This document shows, piece by piece, positions 19,690 through 30,314 of a stretch of DNA of 64,000 nt (the stretch's first letter is position 1; each line of letters starts with the position of its first letter). The notes under the pieces were generated by a model. That model did no database searches, was not told where the DNA came from, and saw nothing but the letters and a program-made list of their open reading frames with translations. The position numbers and the translations under genes are program-made. This DNA is from Guadua angustifolia (lineage: Eukaryota > Streptophyta > Magnoliopsida > Poales > Poaceae): positions 30,159-94,158 of the forward strand of contig JAYEVE010001325.1 of the NCBI GenBank assembly GCA_036346375.1. The letters run 5' to 3'.

Positions 19690-20891
19690 CTTTCTTTTGT
19701 TAGGGCTGTGATTCTCCGGCTTATGGGCTTGAAAATAATGGCGCAGCTTTCTGGAGGCCATAAACAGCGAGTACAAGAGCTTCTGAATCTCGGGGTATCA
19801 CTCCTTTGGTCCATGCAAGACCTCACTGACATAGTAAATTAGCCGCTGCACCCCATCTCTTTCGACTGTTAACACTGCGCTTACGGCCTGCGGGGTTGCT
19901 GCTAGATATAACGTAGGGTTTCCCCCGACCTTGGCGTGGTTAAGACAGGTAGACTAGATAGGTACTGCTTTATCCTTCGAAAGAGCGATTCGTTTCTTCT
20001 GTCCATGTAAAACCATCATGCTTGCAGAGTGCCTTGAAGAAAGGCAACCCACACTCACCTAACCGGGAAATGAAACGACTTAGAGCCGCCATGCGTCCGG
20101 TCAAAGTTTGAACCTCCTTTACGCAACTAGGTGGTCGCATTCTTTCAATGGCTTCAATCTTTTCTGGGTTTTCCCCGATACCTTGTGGGCCGATCATGTA
20201 GCCGAGCACCTTGCCCACCCTTATACTGAAGATACACTTTTTTGGATTAAGCTTTATTCGATGCCTGTTGAGGTTACAAAAGGTTTCCTCAAGGTCAGAT
20301 ACATGACTTGAGGCGGACTTACTTTTGACTACTATGTCGTCCACATAGACCTCCAGATTTTGACCTATTTGATCTGGGAAGGTCTTCTGCATTAGGCGCT
20401 GGAAGGTCGCTCTAGCGTTCCTAAAACCGAAAGACATGGTCGTATAGCAAAATATGCCGAACGGGGTAAGGAAGGAAGTCTTCTTTTCATCTTCAGGTGA
20501 TATGCTAATCTGGTGGTAGCCCAAGTAGGCGTCCAAGAAGCTCATCACCTGGGACTCCGCTGTTGCATCGACCAGCTGGTCTATGCGCGGTAGCGGGAAG
20601 TTGTTCTTGGGACATGCGGCATTCAAGCAAGTGTGGTTGACACACGTGCGCCACTTATCCCCTTTCTTCTTGACGACGACCGAGTTTGCCAGCCATTCCG
20701 AATGCTCGACTTCTCGGATGAAGCCGGCCTTGAGGATCTTGTCGAGTACATCCCGGATAATTGCTTGCTTTTTCGGGGAAAAACGGTTGAACTTCGCCAA
20801 GACAGTTTCTTATCGTGCCGAATAGCCTAGCCTCAGGTGCTCGATTATTTCCCTTAGGACTCCGAGCATGTCAGACGGCTCCAAGGTGAAC
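19690..20891 (-). pseudogene. Gypsy retrotransposon pol fragment (RT and RNase H)
   Basis: A 276-codon open frame (20,800-19,970) encodes reverse transcriptase of the Ty3/Gypsy type. Visible motifs are GFIREVEHSEWLANSVVVKK, FPLPRIDQLVDA, FLDAYLGYHQIS, TPFGIFCYTTMSFGFRNA, the catalytic YVDDIVVKS and GKVLGYMI. Minus-strand sequence down to 19,690 continues into RNase H (LIYYVSEVLHGPKE, stop, YPEIQKLLY, MASRKLRHYFQAHK). The catalytic aspartates are intact, but stops follow. It copies element RNA into DNA in cytoplasmic particles. The upstream half (protease) lies at 28,836-29,471 because a Copia element inserted at 20,891. The WLANxVVVKKKxxKWR...CPKxxFPLPRID style fits the Tat/Athila side of plant Gypsy elements (inference). 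Confidence 0.88.
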
Positions 20892-21488
20892 TGAAAGACC
20901 ATGTGGAGGTCTATCCTTGTGTGTGATGAGTAATTGACAAGAGTTGAGCTTGGTTTGATTTGAAATTGAGTTTGATTTGAAGTGAATTGGATTTGAAGCA
21001 ATTTGAGTGTTGGATGTTTTTCTTAGTGCTACCGGCCTGGGGACAATAGCCCCGGACCATTGAGTGCAATTATGATCAATTAATGATTTTGGGATAATCA
21101 TTGAATATCTTTGTGGGCATTGCTATGTGAAAGGTTTTTCCTTGTCTTTGATGGTTGCCGGGCGACGGTGCAGCTTCTGAAAATTCTGCTTTTGCTTTTC
21201 TGAAAGTGGCTTTTGTAATTTGAATTGATCTCCTTTCTAAAAGCAAGAGTTGAATTGATTCCTTCTCATTTTTGGATACTAGACAACCAGAATTTTGACT
21301 CAAAAAATCCCCATATATTTTATGGTACCTATCCATGCAAGTTAGGGGTACACATAGTTGTCTAGGTTTTTGGGTTTTTCACGATTTCCTTTGAGCGATC
21401 TTGTTGAGATTTGATTTGGAGTATTTTGGGGGAAAATTTGTTTGCGACCATTCACCCCCCCCCCTCTGTTCGCCATCTCGATCCTTCA
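20892..21488 (+). repeat. 5' LTR of Copia element, internally deleted (597 bp)
   Basis: It aligns with both ends of the 1,670-bp 3' LTR but jumps from ggcgacggtgc to agcttctgaaaattctgc near 21,171. This omits what corresponds to 27,443-28,514, which holds the TATA box of the 3' LTR. It ends tcgatccttca just before the primer-binding site. Confidence 0.9.
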
Positions 21489-21490
21489 AT

Positions 21491-21502
21491 TGGTATCAGA
21501 GC
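21491..21502 (+). other. Primer-binding site (initiator-Met tRNA)
   Basis: tggtatcagagc lies 2 bp after the 5' LTR. It is the standard complement of the plant initiator methionine tRNA 3' end used to prime Copia reverse transcription. Confidence 0.93.
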
Positions 21503-24500
21503 TATGGTGGTGCTCTCTTTTGGGATCTTCACCGATCCGAGAGCCGGCGACTAGTGTGGACTGCTCCAAGCTTGGCGATGGTTTTCTTGTGATTGATCGT
21601 GACTGATGGCCCATGGTGGAGTGATTTTCTTGGTTGATTGTAATCGACTCCTATGGACCATCTGCATCTTTATGGTAAGTGAGGTGAGAACCTAGCGACG
21701 TTTTTCCTTTTGTGCTTGATAGATATAATAGGTTGCTCTTTTACCACTGATTATTCTTGATGCCTTGCCTACCATTGATGATGTTTAGATAATGATGCTT
21801 GCATGCCTAGGTTGAAAATTAATTTTGCTATCATGCCATTCTTGCCACATGAGTTGTGTTGCCTGTCTACATATGCTTGATTGTATTATTTTGGTAGTCA
21901 GCAATAGCCTAGGCCAATGGCTAGAATTTTACTTGTATCATGAGTAGGCATTGCTTGCATTCTCCCTCTCCATTGTGCAGTTAATTTTAGCTCGAGCCAT
22001 ATCTTGTTGTTTTCATACTTGTGCCCTAGTTCTGTGCTTAATTGTTAATAATTGCTCATGGTGGTAGTAGTTTTATGGCTATGCTTGCTTATTCTTGTCT
22101 ATTGATGCTATGTATACATTGATTATCATGTTAGCATCATTCACATGTGCATTGCCTTATTTTCTACATCTTCGCCTTGCATTCACCCTTATATTTAGAG
22201 TCTAATTTTTCTTGGTGTTCTTATGGTAGTTTAGGTGTTTTGTTTGCTTGTCCAGTGATTTCCTGCTTTTGATTGTGCTTGCCCTTGTTGGCGGAATGAT
22301 GGACATTTGTAGTTGTTTGCCCTCTTGTGCCGATTCCTTGTGTTATGTCTATGCGAAGATGCTATTAGGTGCTCTTTGCCTTTCTCATGGCATGAGTTGC
22401 TTAAAGCTAACATGAGGATTTGATTACTACATAGTGGAGTGGATTTGGATTATCTTGTGGACTTGTGCTTTCTTAGTTCGATTCTTAGTCCATGAGTTGT
22501 TCGAGGCATCATCTCCATCGTGCGCAAGTAGTAGACCTCGTTTTTCCTCGAGGTGCCCACTCACGACAATAGTTGCAGGAAATTGTGTTGCTCATGTTGG
22601 TCTTTGCTAGTCTCCTCTAGGATCGATTTTGTCGCTTTTCAGTGTTGGCACTCGATGTGAATTCCGAGTTGGCCTTTGCGGCTTGTCTCTAGAGGGTTTG
22701 ATCTTCATGCATAACCATCATGTGCATCATGCTAACCTGCATGTACTTTCAACTTTGTCTGCCTCGTGTTTAGCTCCACATGTGTTGAGCTTCATGATAA
22801 CAGCATTGGGCACTTCCACTTCCATGGTGAGCTATCTCATACCCTCATGTCCTTTATGCTTGTGATCATCACTTCCATGACACGTTGTGATTGCTCTTGT
22901 TCCCATGTGTATTATATGTACATTGCTAAGTCTTGTTAGTTTTTGTCTTTCTTGTTTTGTACCATAGTATGTTTTCCCCGGCCATGTTTTGTGCTTCATG
23001 TATTATATCTTATATTCATGAGCCATTCCCCAGCATGTGATTTTCTTGTTTTATCTTGTTCATGCTATTATTCATTTGGTGTGAGCATTTGTTTTAATTG
23101 TGGGCATGTGCTATATATTATTTGCTTTATGTTGTCATGAGTAGTATCTAGGTTGTATGACCTTGATTTTCTATTACATCCATGATTAGCTTTGTGTCTT
23201 GGCTTGTGATGCCAGAGTTTGTGCCACATAATTGGCTTTGTTGTTTAGACCTTGTTTGCCAGACTTTGTGCTACATGTGAGTGCTTTTCATGAGATTAGA
23301 GTTATATGATTTAGCTACCGCTTTGTGACTTGTATTGCTCATGATCACCTTTTATTGCCCTTCATGCTCATATGCTTCATACCTATTTTGCATGAGCTTG
23401 TGTTCTTTATTCATGGCATGTATTCATCATCATGCATAAAGTGTTGCCATGTGTAGTTTCTAGTCTATGTATCCATGGTCACCATTTACTTCCATGCTGC
23501 CTATGTCCTCAAGACCTTTTGTTGGTTTGGTTGTGTTTGGCTCAGCCGCGTATGCCCTTGAAATGTCGAGCCTTTTCGTAGTATATGAATGTTGTTATTA
23601 AGACCATTGATATATGGATCTTGATGTTGCTAATTGGCTTGTTTTATTCATGATCCTCTTTGGTTGCCATCATTTATCTTGCTCATGTTATATCTAGTAG
23701 CATGTTGTTGTGCTTCATTGTGGCATTTCTTCATTTACATGCTCATTGCCATGTTTAGGATAGTACCTTGATCCATGTATTTCTAGGCTTTTATATGACC
23801 CTCGCTAGCATTTTGTTGTTTGTGATGCACCTTGCTTAGCTTCTTCGCCAAAGATGATGTTGCTATGATGCACCTTGCTGTTGTTTATCATGTGGGTATG
23901 CTCTCACTGATTTCTATGAATATATGGATCTTGATGTTATTGTTAGCTCGGTTGTGATTCATGATCTTACATTGCCATTTGCATCATGTTCATGCTCTAG
24001 ATGATCGTTTGCCACACCATCTTTGTATCTTGTCCATCCGTGTTTAGGAACTGAATTTGCCTAACCCCGCTTTCAAAGCATAGATTTGTTGGATGCCTGT
24101 GTGTAGATTCTTTCGGCGAGGAGAAGACCATCATCCTAGGATTATCTCTAAGTCTTCCCCTCGCTTTTGGATCCACTTCAAGTCAGCTACCACTACTTGC
24201 ACTACACTACAGCAGGTAAGTACCACTTCAAGTGTTGATAATGGTGATGGGTTCCTGATGATGTGGGACTAGTTGCCATGTTTATCTTGCTGATTGTGGT
24301 TAGAATTTGGTGTGTGATATTGTTAAGATGGTATATTGTGATTATATATGTGATTGCTGCTCCTTTGTCTGCTGAGTGAATGTCCAGCTTTTAGGGGAGA
24401 TATTGTTGAAATTTTCTGCATTTTAGGGTCTTAGCAGTTTTCAAGTTTAGGTAGCAGCTGAGTATTCCCTTGTCTTCCCTAGGCTTCTTCTGGGTCTCTT

Positions 24501-24682
24501 AGGAGGTTGTGGTCCTTTTATAGGTAGAGCTTGTGTTCTGTCTGTCTAGAGTCTTTTGATTGGGCTTCTAGCATAGTCAGGTTGCTTCTTACCTTGAGTC
24601 ATCTTGCTCCTTAGAGACCATGTGGTTTTAGATCCTATCTCTTTTCCTCTAGCTTTCTAGCTATCTCTTGTGAGGTGAGAGT
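21503..24682 (+). other. Copia leader and degraded gag-pol region without recognisable genes
   Basis: 3.2 kb of T-rich plus-strand sequence with many catg/ttcatg words and no open frame resembling gag, protease or integrase. Two short frames (22,629-22,865 and 22,943-23,140) lack motifs. Either this is a very long untranslated leader of a non-autonomous (LARD-like) derivative, or coding sequence has been lost. Confidence 0.5.
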
Positions 24683-25370
24683 TTGGAGTGTGCCTCAAGG
24701 GGAGTAGAGTGTGCTCAGAAAGAGTTCCAGAGCATGGTTGGCTCCCTTCTGTATCTATTTGCCTCGCGGCCGGACATACACTTTGCTGTGTGTCTGTGCG
24801 CTCGCTTTCAGGCTTCTCCTCTCGTCTCACATCGCCAGGCGGTGAAGCGCATCTTCAGGTACCTTCGAGCTACCATTGATTATGGTATTTGGTACTCTTC
24901 TTCTTCTTGTCTATCCCTTAGAGCCTTTTCTGATGCAGACTTTGCCGGCTGTAGGATAGATAAAAAGAGCACTTCTGGCACTTGCCAATTCATTGGCACT
25001 TCTCTTGTTTCTTGGTTCTCTAAGAAGCAGTCCGGAGTTGCACAGTCTACCGTTGAGGCCGAGTATGTTGTTTGCAGCCTAGTTGTCAGAGCTGTGTGCT
25101 CGATGAGATCGACCTTGCGGGACTTTGGGTTAAAGATAGAGAGTGTTTCACTTTTCGTGATAACACTTCGCTATTTGCATTGCCAAGAACCCAAGCAAAG
25201 ACTCCTGCACAAGCACATTGATATTAGATATCACTTCCTTAGAGACCATGTGGAGAAAGGAGACATAGTGCTTCAGCCAGGAGAGTGACCACCGGTTGGC
25301 CGATATCTTTACCAAGCCTTTGGATAGCTCTAGGTTTGTTGCCTTGAGGAGTGAGCTTGGAGTTGTGTGC
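24683..25370 (+). pseudogene. Copia pol C-terminus (end of RT, RNase H)
   Basis: A 201-codon frame reads FQSMVGSLLYLFASRPDIHF, VSHRQAVKRIFRYLRATID, then the RNase H core AFSDADFAGCRIDKKSTSG, STVEAEYVVCSLVVRAV and HIDIRYHFLRDHVEKGDI. A one-base shift and a TGA at the junction precede LADIFTKPLDSSRF, the usual end of Copia pol (frame from 25,296). RNase H removes the RNA strand of the replication hybrid. Asp and Glu residues of the DAD...EAEY core are present. The catalytic YVDD part of reverse transcriptase is missing upstream, so the polyprotein is a truncated remnant. Confidence 0.9.
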
Positions 25371-25562
25371 CCTTACGACCTTCTCGTGAGGGGAGCCGAT
25401 CAGATATTATGTATTATATTTTATTTCAGTTTTTCCTTTCTTTTGTATTGCTTTGGGTGCTTATGGGTTTTATTCCTTAGAGTTATGAGCTCACATCACT
25501 TAGACTTCGCATGCTTTTGCATGGACCTCTCATCTTGTGCTTTAGGTTGCTATCATGCTTAA

Positions 25563-27149
25563 TTAGTGACTCTCTTCTCTCTAGGTTGAGTTCCCTCACA
25601 GTCTTATAAGTCTAGCAGGTGTTGGGCCCCCTGGGTAGACAGGGTCTGTGTGCACTCCTTAGTTTGGGATCTAGAGGCAGCTTTCCTATGTTAGTCATTG
25701 GAGAAGATGAGAGCGAGTCTGAGCCGTAGTGTTCTCTACCATCTTTTCTATACTCTATAGCCACCCAGTTCGCAGTTCCTTGACTTCTTCCCTCCATTCT
25801 GTGTTTCTAGCTTTAATTGAGTTCTTTTCATTCATTCTTGAGCTTAATCTTGCTAATAACTCAACTTAAACCAGATTTGTGCTTAAAATTGAATCACATG
25901 TTGAGGGGGAGTTTAAGAATCTGTCTCATGAATTGCATATAGACTTGATTTTTCATTTTATGAGCTTTGTCTATTATGCAAATGATCCATGTTTCATTTT
26001 ATACACCATGCTATATTATGAAGAAAATTAATTGCTTAGATATGTCCAAGTTCATTTATCTTGCTAAGCTTATAAAAATTGAAAAATGAGCATTAAAAGA
26101 AAAACTTGATAAAACATGTTGCGTTTACTTGCTAAGTTTCTTCTCTAGGTGTTTTTGCCATGATTTGTGAAATTCTGGAATTCTCTAGAGTCCCTATAGC
26201 AACTTAGGTGAATCTTGTTTGATCCATACTTGAGTCCTTCACTAGCTTAACAATGAAAATGCTAAAATGAAAGTTAAACGAAATTGACTCTTTTTGTGCG
26301 CATTAGACTCGACACCTCACATTCACAAGACGGCTTCTCATTGCACTTGAGATGAACTTGGAATGTCTTGTGTATGACCAAGATCATTTTCTTAAGAGTC
26401 CCTCTTGAGATGATCGATTATGGCTTGAGTCAATTGCTTTAAACAATGCAAAAAAAACATACGTGGGTAAAGAATGCAAATAATGTCAAACATTTGCACC
26501 CCGCTATGCCTTTCAAAGATTCAAAGAAAAATTTGCATACAAGAAATAAAAATAAGCTCGAAGGACCTTGTATGAACGTCTAGATTCTCCAAAGTGTTGA
26601 GTAGGTTGAACTCTAGGCTTTCCATTTGATCCTTTGAATGGCTTTGCTTCTAGTTTTGAAACTAATGACAAGTGTTGCTCATGTTCAATCTTGCTAAAAA
26701 TGACATGGTTTTAATTAAATCTTGCTAGCAAAATGTTTATTTGCACGTGGACATGCCTTAGCTTAGTCTATTTTTTCCATAACTTAGCTTGGTATCATAA
26801 CTTGTCTTGTTGGTCACATGGATAATCTTCAAAGCTCCCTTAGGCTGCATTACTTGCATAAAAACAAAAAAAAGGGGAGAAAAGAAAATATCATCTTGAT
26901 GCCTATATTGCCAAAAGGGGGAGAAATCCTAGAAAAGGCATCATTTTGCATCTTGATTCATCTTAATTCTTATGATCTTTGTAAATCTGTGCTATCTTTC
27001 ATACATCATAAGTATTTCTAGTTGCCAACTTGATCATGTTCTTGATTTCTATTTCTTTGATCAAGTTTGGCTTTGCATTCAAATTGCTTTCTTCTCTTTA
27101 TTCAAACTCAAAACTTATGCCTTTTCATGTGTTTGTCAATATACTCATC
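25563..27149 (+). other. Copia 3' untranslated or lost-gene region
   Basis: No coding match. A ttgagggggagtttaagaa tract at 25,901 resembles an internal polypurine tract, and ggggagaa-type purine runs recur (26,870 and 26,919). An envelope-like ORF, present in some Sireviruses, was looked for and not seen. Confidence 0.5.
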
Positions 27150-27160
27150 AAGGGGGAGAT
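27150..27160 (+). other. Polypurine tract
   Basis: aagggggagat immediately precedes the 3' LTR and would prime plus-strand DNA synthesis. Confidence 0.85.
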
Positions 27161-28830
27161 TGAAAGACCATGTGGAGGTTTATCCTTGTGCGTGATGAGT
27201 AATTGACAAGAGTTGAGCTTGGTTTGATTTGAAATTGAGTTTGATTTGAAGTGAATTGGATTTGAAACAATTTGAGTGTTGGATGCTTTTCTTAGTGCTA
27301 CCGGCCTAGGAGCGAGAGTAGCACCGGACCATTGAGTGCAATTATGATCGATTAATGATTTTGGGATAATCATTGAATATCTTTGTGGGCATTGCTATGT
27401 GAAAGGTTTTTCCTTGTCTTTGATGGTTGCAGGGCGACGGTGCTAGGTTATGGTGAGGCGGAGGATGACCGGGACTAGGCGAGGAGCGTCGGCGGTCCAG
27501 ACGGTCGGAGATCGCGGAAGATGATCGGAGACGGAGTCCCGCAAGTCAAGAAGACAAGGAAAGGAGATGATGCTAGCTAGATGTCGCGTGGATCAATGAG
27601 GGCCGTCGGATTGCGGTCTAGTTGATAGGTTAGCGGGTCTATGTAGTATGCTTTGAAAACCGTGCAAGAAAACCCGGTATGTGTGTGGGTTTTGGGTTAG
27701 CCCTTACATGGCTGTGTGTGTGGGCAAATCCTAGCCCTTAGATGAGTGCTCTAGGGTTGAGAGACTCATCCAAGGGTGGTAGGTGGCCCAAGAGTAGTAT
27801 AAATAGGGGTGGAGGGGTAGCCTCCTCCCCTTGAAGGTTGTAGAGGTTTTTGTGCTCCTTTGAGCTTTGCCCACTTTGTTGTGTGGCTTTGTATACCTCC
27901 TCCTTCCAGAAATACAAAAATTTCTTTACATTATTGTGAATTTAAATTCTGCATTTACATTATGTCTTTACTTTTACTTAATTTAAATTCAGCATTTACT
28001 TTACGATTTATTTACGCTAATTTACTTTCTTGTAATTTGTATTTGCCTCCCCTCCTTCTAAATGCTGATCTTGGATGTTTTGAGTGTGTTCATTTGGTTT
28101 TACATCTCTTTTGCACTCTTGGATTGAGTAGAGATCATCTTTTCTTGCAAGTTGCAACTCTGTCCAGAACTTGTTCTTCGCGCAGCAGTTAGTGTTTGAT
28201 TTTTAGAAAAATCTAAAAAAATCCTTTTTGAGTGATTAATTTTGTAGAAGGTGCAGGACTCTTATATCCATCTATATAAAAATTTTTGAGTCTACTGGTT
28301 GCACCGTTTGGGAGCCATGAGGTGAAAACCGAGCCCCAAACTTTCTGCTCGAAGTTCCTGACTGTCTGTGTTCTTAGATTTTTCATGGTTTTTATGTAAG
28401 GTTTTTTGAGTTGAAATTTGGTAGAGTTCTTCATGACTCTTCTGCTCATAGGGAGAAAAATTCTCAAAATTTCTTGAGCTGCAGAAATCCACCAACCACC
28501 TGTTCAAATTGAGGATAGCTTCTGGAAATTCTGCTTTTGCTTTTCTAAAAATGGCTTTTGTAATTTGAATTGATCTCCTTTCTAAAAGCAAGAGTTGAAT
28601 TGATTCCTTCTCATTTTTGGACACTAGACAACCAGAATTTTGACTCAAAAAATCCCCACATATTTTATGGTACTTATCTATACAAGTTAGGGGTACACAT
28701 AGTTGTCTAGGTTTTCGGGTTTTTCACGATTTCCTTTAAGCGATCTTGTCGAGGTTTGATTTGGAGTATTTTGGGGGGAAAATTGCTTGCGACCATTCAC
28801 CCCCCCTCTATTCGCCATCTCGATCCTTCA
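27161..28830 (+). repeat. 3' LTR of Copia element (1,670 bp, complete)
   Basis: Starts tgaaagaccatgtggagg and ends ctcgatccttca, both shared with the 5' LTR. It contains tataaata at 27,798-27,805 followed by a G-rich start region (aggggtggaggggtagcctc), a plausible promoter. It is 1,073 bp longer than the 5' LTR, so the shorter copy carries the deletion. Confidence 0.92.
27798..27805 (+). promoter_or_regulatory. TATA box in Copia 3' LTR
   Basis: tataaata lies about 640 bp into the 3' LTR. The corresponding segment is missing from the 5' LTR, so the element's own genome would lack its promoter. Confidence 0.6.
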
Positions 28831-29471
28831 TGAACACGTCCGCATTCTTTCGGAAGAAAGTAATGAGCTCGAGTTCCTATTTAGGATCTAAGGAAGATCC
28901 CAAATGCATGACCTTGGTCGGATTCGCGCTGCTTAGCGGAACCGCCTTGGTTTCTCTTCATGGCTGGAGGGCAACTTTTGGCAGGGAATTCTTCGACTCT
29001 TGGTCGGGATCTCGCTGAGGCAACTGCCCGACCATGTCAAGTGACTTTTCATCGCAGTTCAGGGTTGCCTTTTGGTTCCTTCTTATGGTAATCACGCCAT
29101 TTGAACCGGGAACCTTCAAACATTGGTACGCATGATGCGTAGTAGCCATGAATTTGGCAAGAACCGGCCTACTAAGGATGGCATTATAGGCTGACTTGAA
29201 GTCGACCACTTCAAAGGTGATCATCTCTGTCCGGAAGTTGCTCGGACACCCGAACGTGACGGGCAAGACGATCTGGCCAAGGGGCTTGACTGAGGTGCCA
29301 GGAACAATCTCGAAGAAGGGGACCGCTATGCTCTTAATCTTGGATCGAGGAATTTGCATCTCGTCCAGGACCTTGGCGGATATGAGGTCCAAGGAACTCC
29401 CGCCATCAATGAGGACTCGCCCCATCGTAGTATTGCTGATGGTCGAATTCATGACCAAAGGGAGCTTCTGA
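28831..29471 (-). pseudogene. Gypsy protease fragment (upstream half of split pol)
   Basis: A minus-strand frame (29,458-28,958) reads MGRVLIDGGSSLDLISAKVL, then VKPLGQIVLPVTFG, ITFEVVDFKSAYNAILSRPV and LAKFMATTHHAYQCLKVPG. This is the aspartic protease of plant Gypsy elements, with the LIDGGSS active-site loop, and it processes the Gag-Pol polyprotein. It belongs to the same element as the reverse transcriptase at 20,800-19,970: protease precedes RT in Gypsy, the strand agrees, and the TGAAC duplication marks the Copia insertion between them. The Gypsy sequence stops at 29,471, where a hAT-like end begins. No gag was found. Confidence 0.85.
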
Positions 29472-30230
29472 CAGGGTTAAAAATTTCACCGAAATTCGGC
29501 AAAATTTTGGATTTCGACAGTATGAGATTTGAACTAATGGTTAATTTAAAATTTTAAAATTTTTGAATTTGATACAAGATTACTACAGAATTTCGGTTTT
29601 GAAACCAGATTTTGATGTTTTATGGCCGAATTTGACCGGAATTAGTCCAATAACCCCTAAGAAAGTCACCTTACATGAAAATTTGTTGAAAAACTAATTT
29701 TTTGAGACATTTTAAAATTTAGGCAGAAACACTGTCAGATTTTTATAAAATTGTACAAGCTTGATAATGATCTAAAAAATTTATGGTATCATCCTTAGTA
29801 GTGTAGGATTATATAAAACAATTTTCAAAATAATTGAACTTCATTTGTGATCTTTAAAAAATCAAAAATAGAATGGACATAATTGGGATAGTAAACTTGT
29901 TAGATTTTTCTAAATTTTCTCGAGTGTGATCATGATCTAAATTTTTATGACAGATTAAGAATTTCCTTAGTATTATTTTATAAAATTTTTAAAAAAATTT
30001 AACCTTTTTACTTGGTCAATAAAATCTATAAAACCATTAAACTTCATTTGTTATACTATATTGCAAAAACCAAAAGAGAAAGAACATAAATGCTACTATG
30101 CCTTGTAAGAATTTTATAAATTCACTGGAGTGTGATCATGATTCAAACTTTTTATGAGATCTTAAAAACTTCCTTATAACTCTTCTGTAAAATTTTCATA
30201 AATTTTAAACCTTCTTTTATCGCTAAAGCA
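29472..30230 (+). mobile_element. hAT-like end with subterminal repeats
   Basis: Starts cagggttaaaaatttcaccg exactly where the Gypsy sequence stops. It is followed by gaaattcggcaaaattttgg-type words, a style seen at grass hAT ends. From 29,730 three loosely tandem units carry gatcatgatctaaattttta (near 29,761, 29,925 and 30,131). No right terminus or target duplication could be paired. The AT-rich remainder has no gene. Confidence 0.45.
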
Positions 30231-30314
30231 AATCTATGTATAAATATAAATATATATATAATTGGAATACATGATATGATATAATAAAGACACAATATGA
30301 TTACTCATGTTGAT

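Larger units (their letters stand above)
20892..28830 (+). mobile_element. Copia LTR retrotransposon inserted in Gypsy fragment
   Basis: The LTRs start tgaaagaccatgtggagg (20,892 and 27,161) and end tcgatccttca (21,488 and 28,830). The 5-bp TGAAC flanks both ends (20,887-20,891 and 28,831-28,835). A primer-binding site, a polypurine tract and a Copia RNase H frame are present. Gag, protease, integrase and most of the reverse transcriptase are absent: 21.5-24.65 kb has no supported coding sequence. The long 3' untranslated part and the ggggga tract fit the Sirevirus/Maximus group (inference). The element cannot transpose by itself. Confidence 0.92.
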
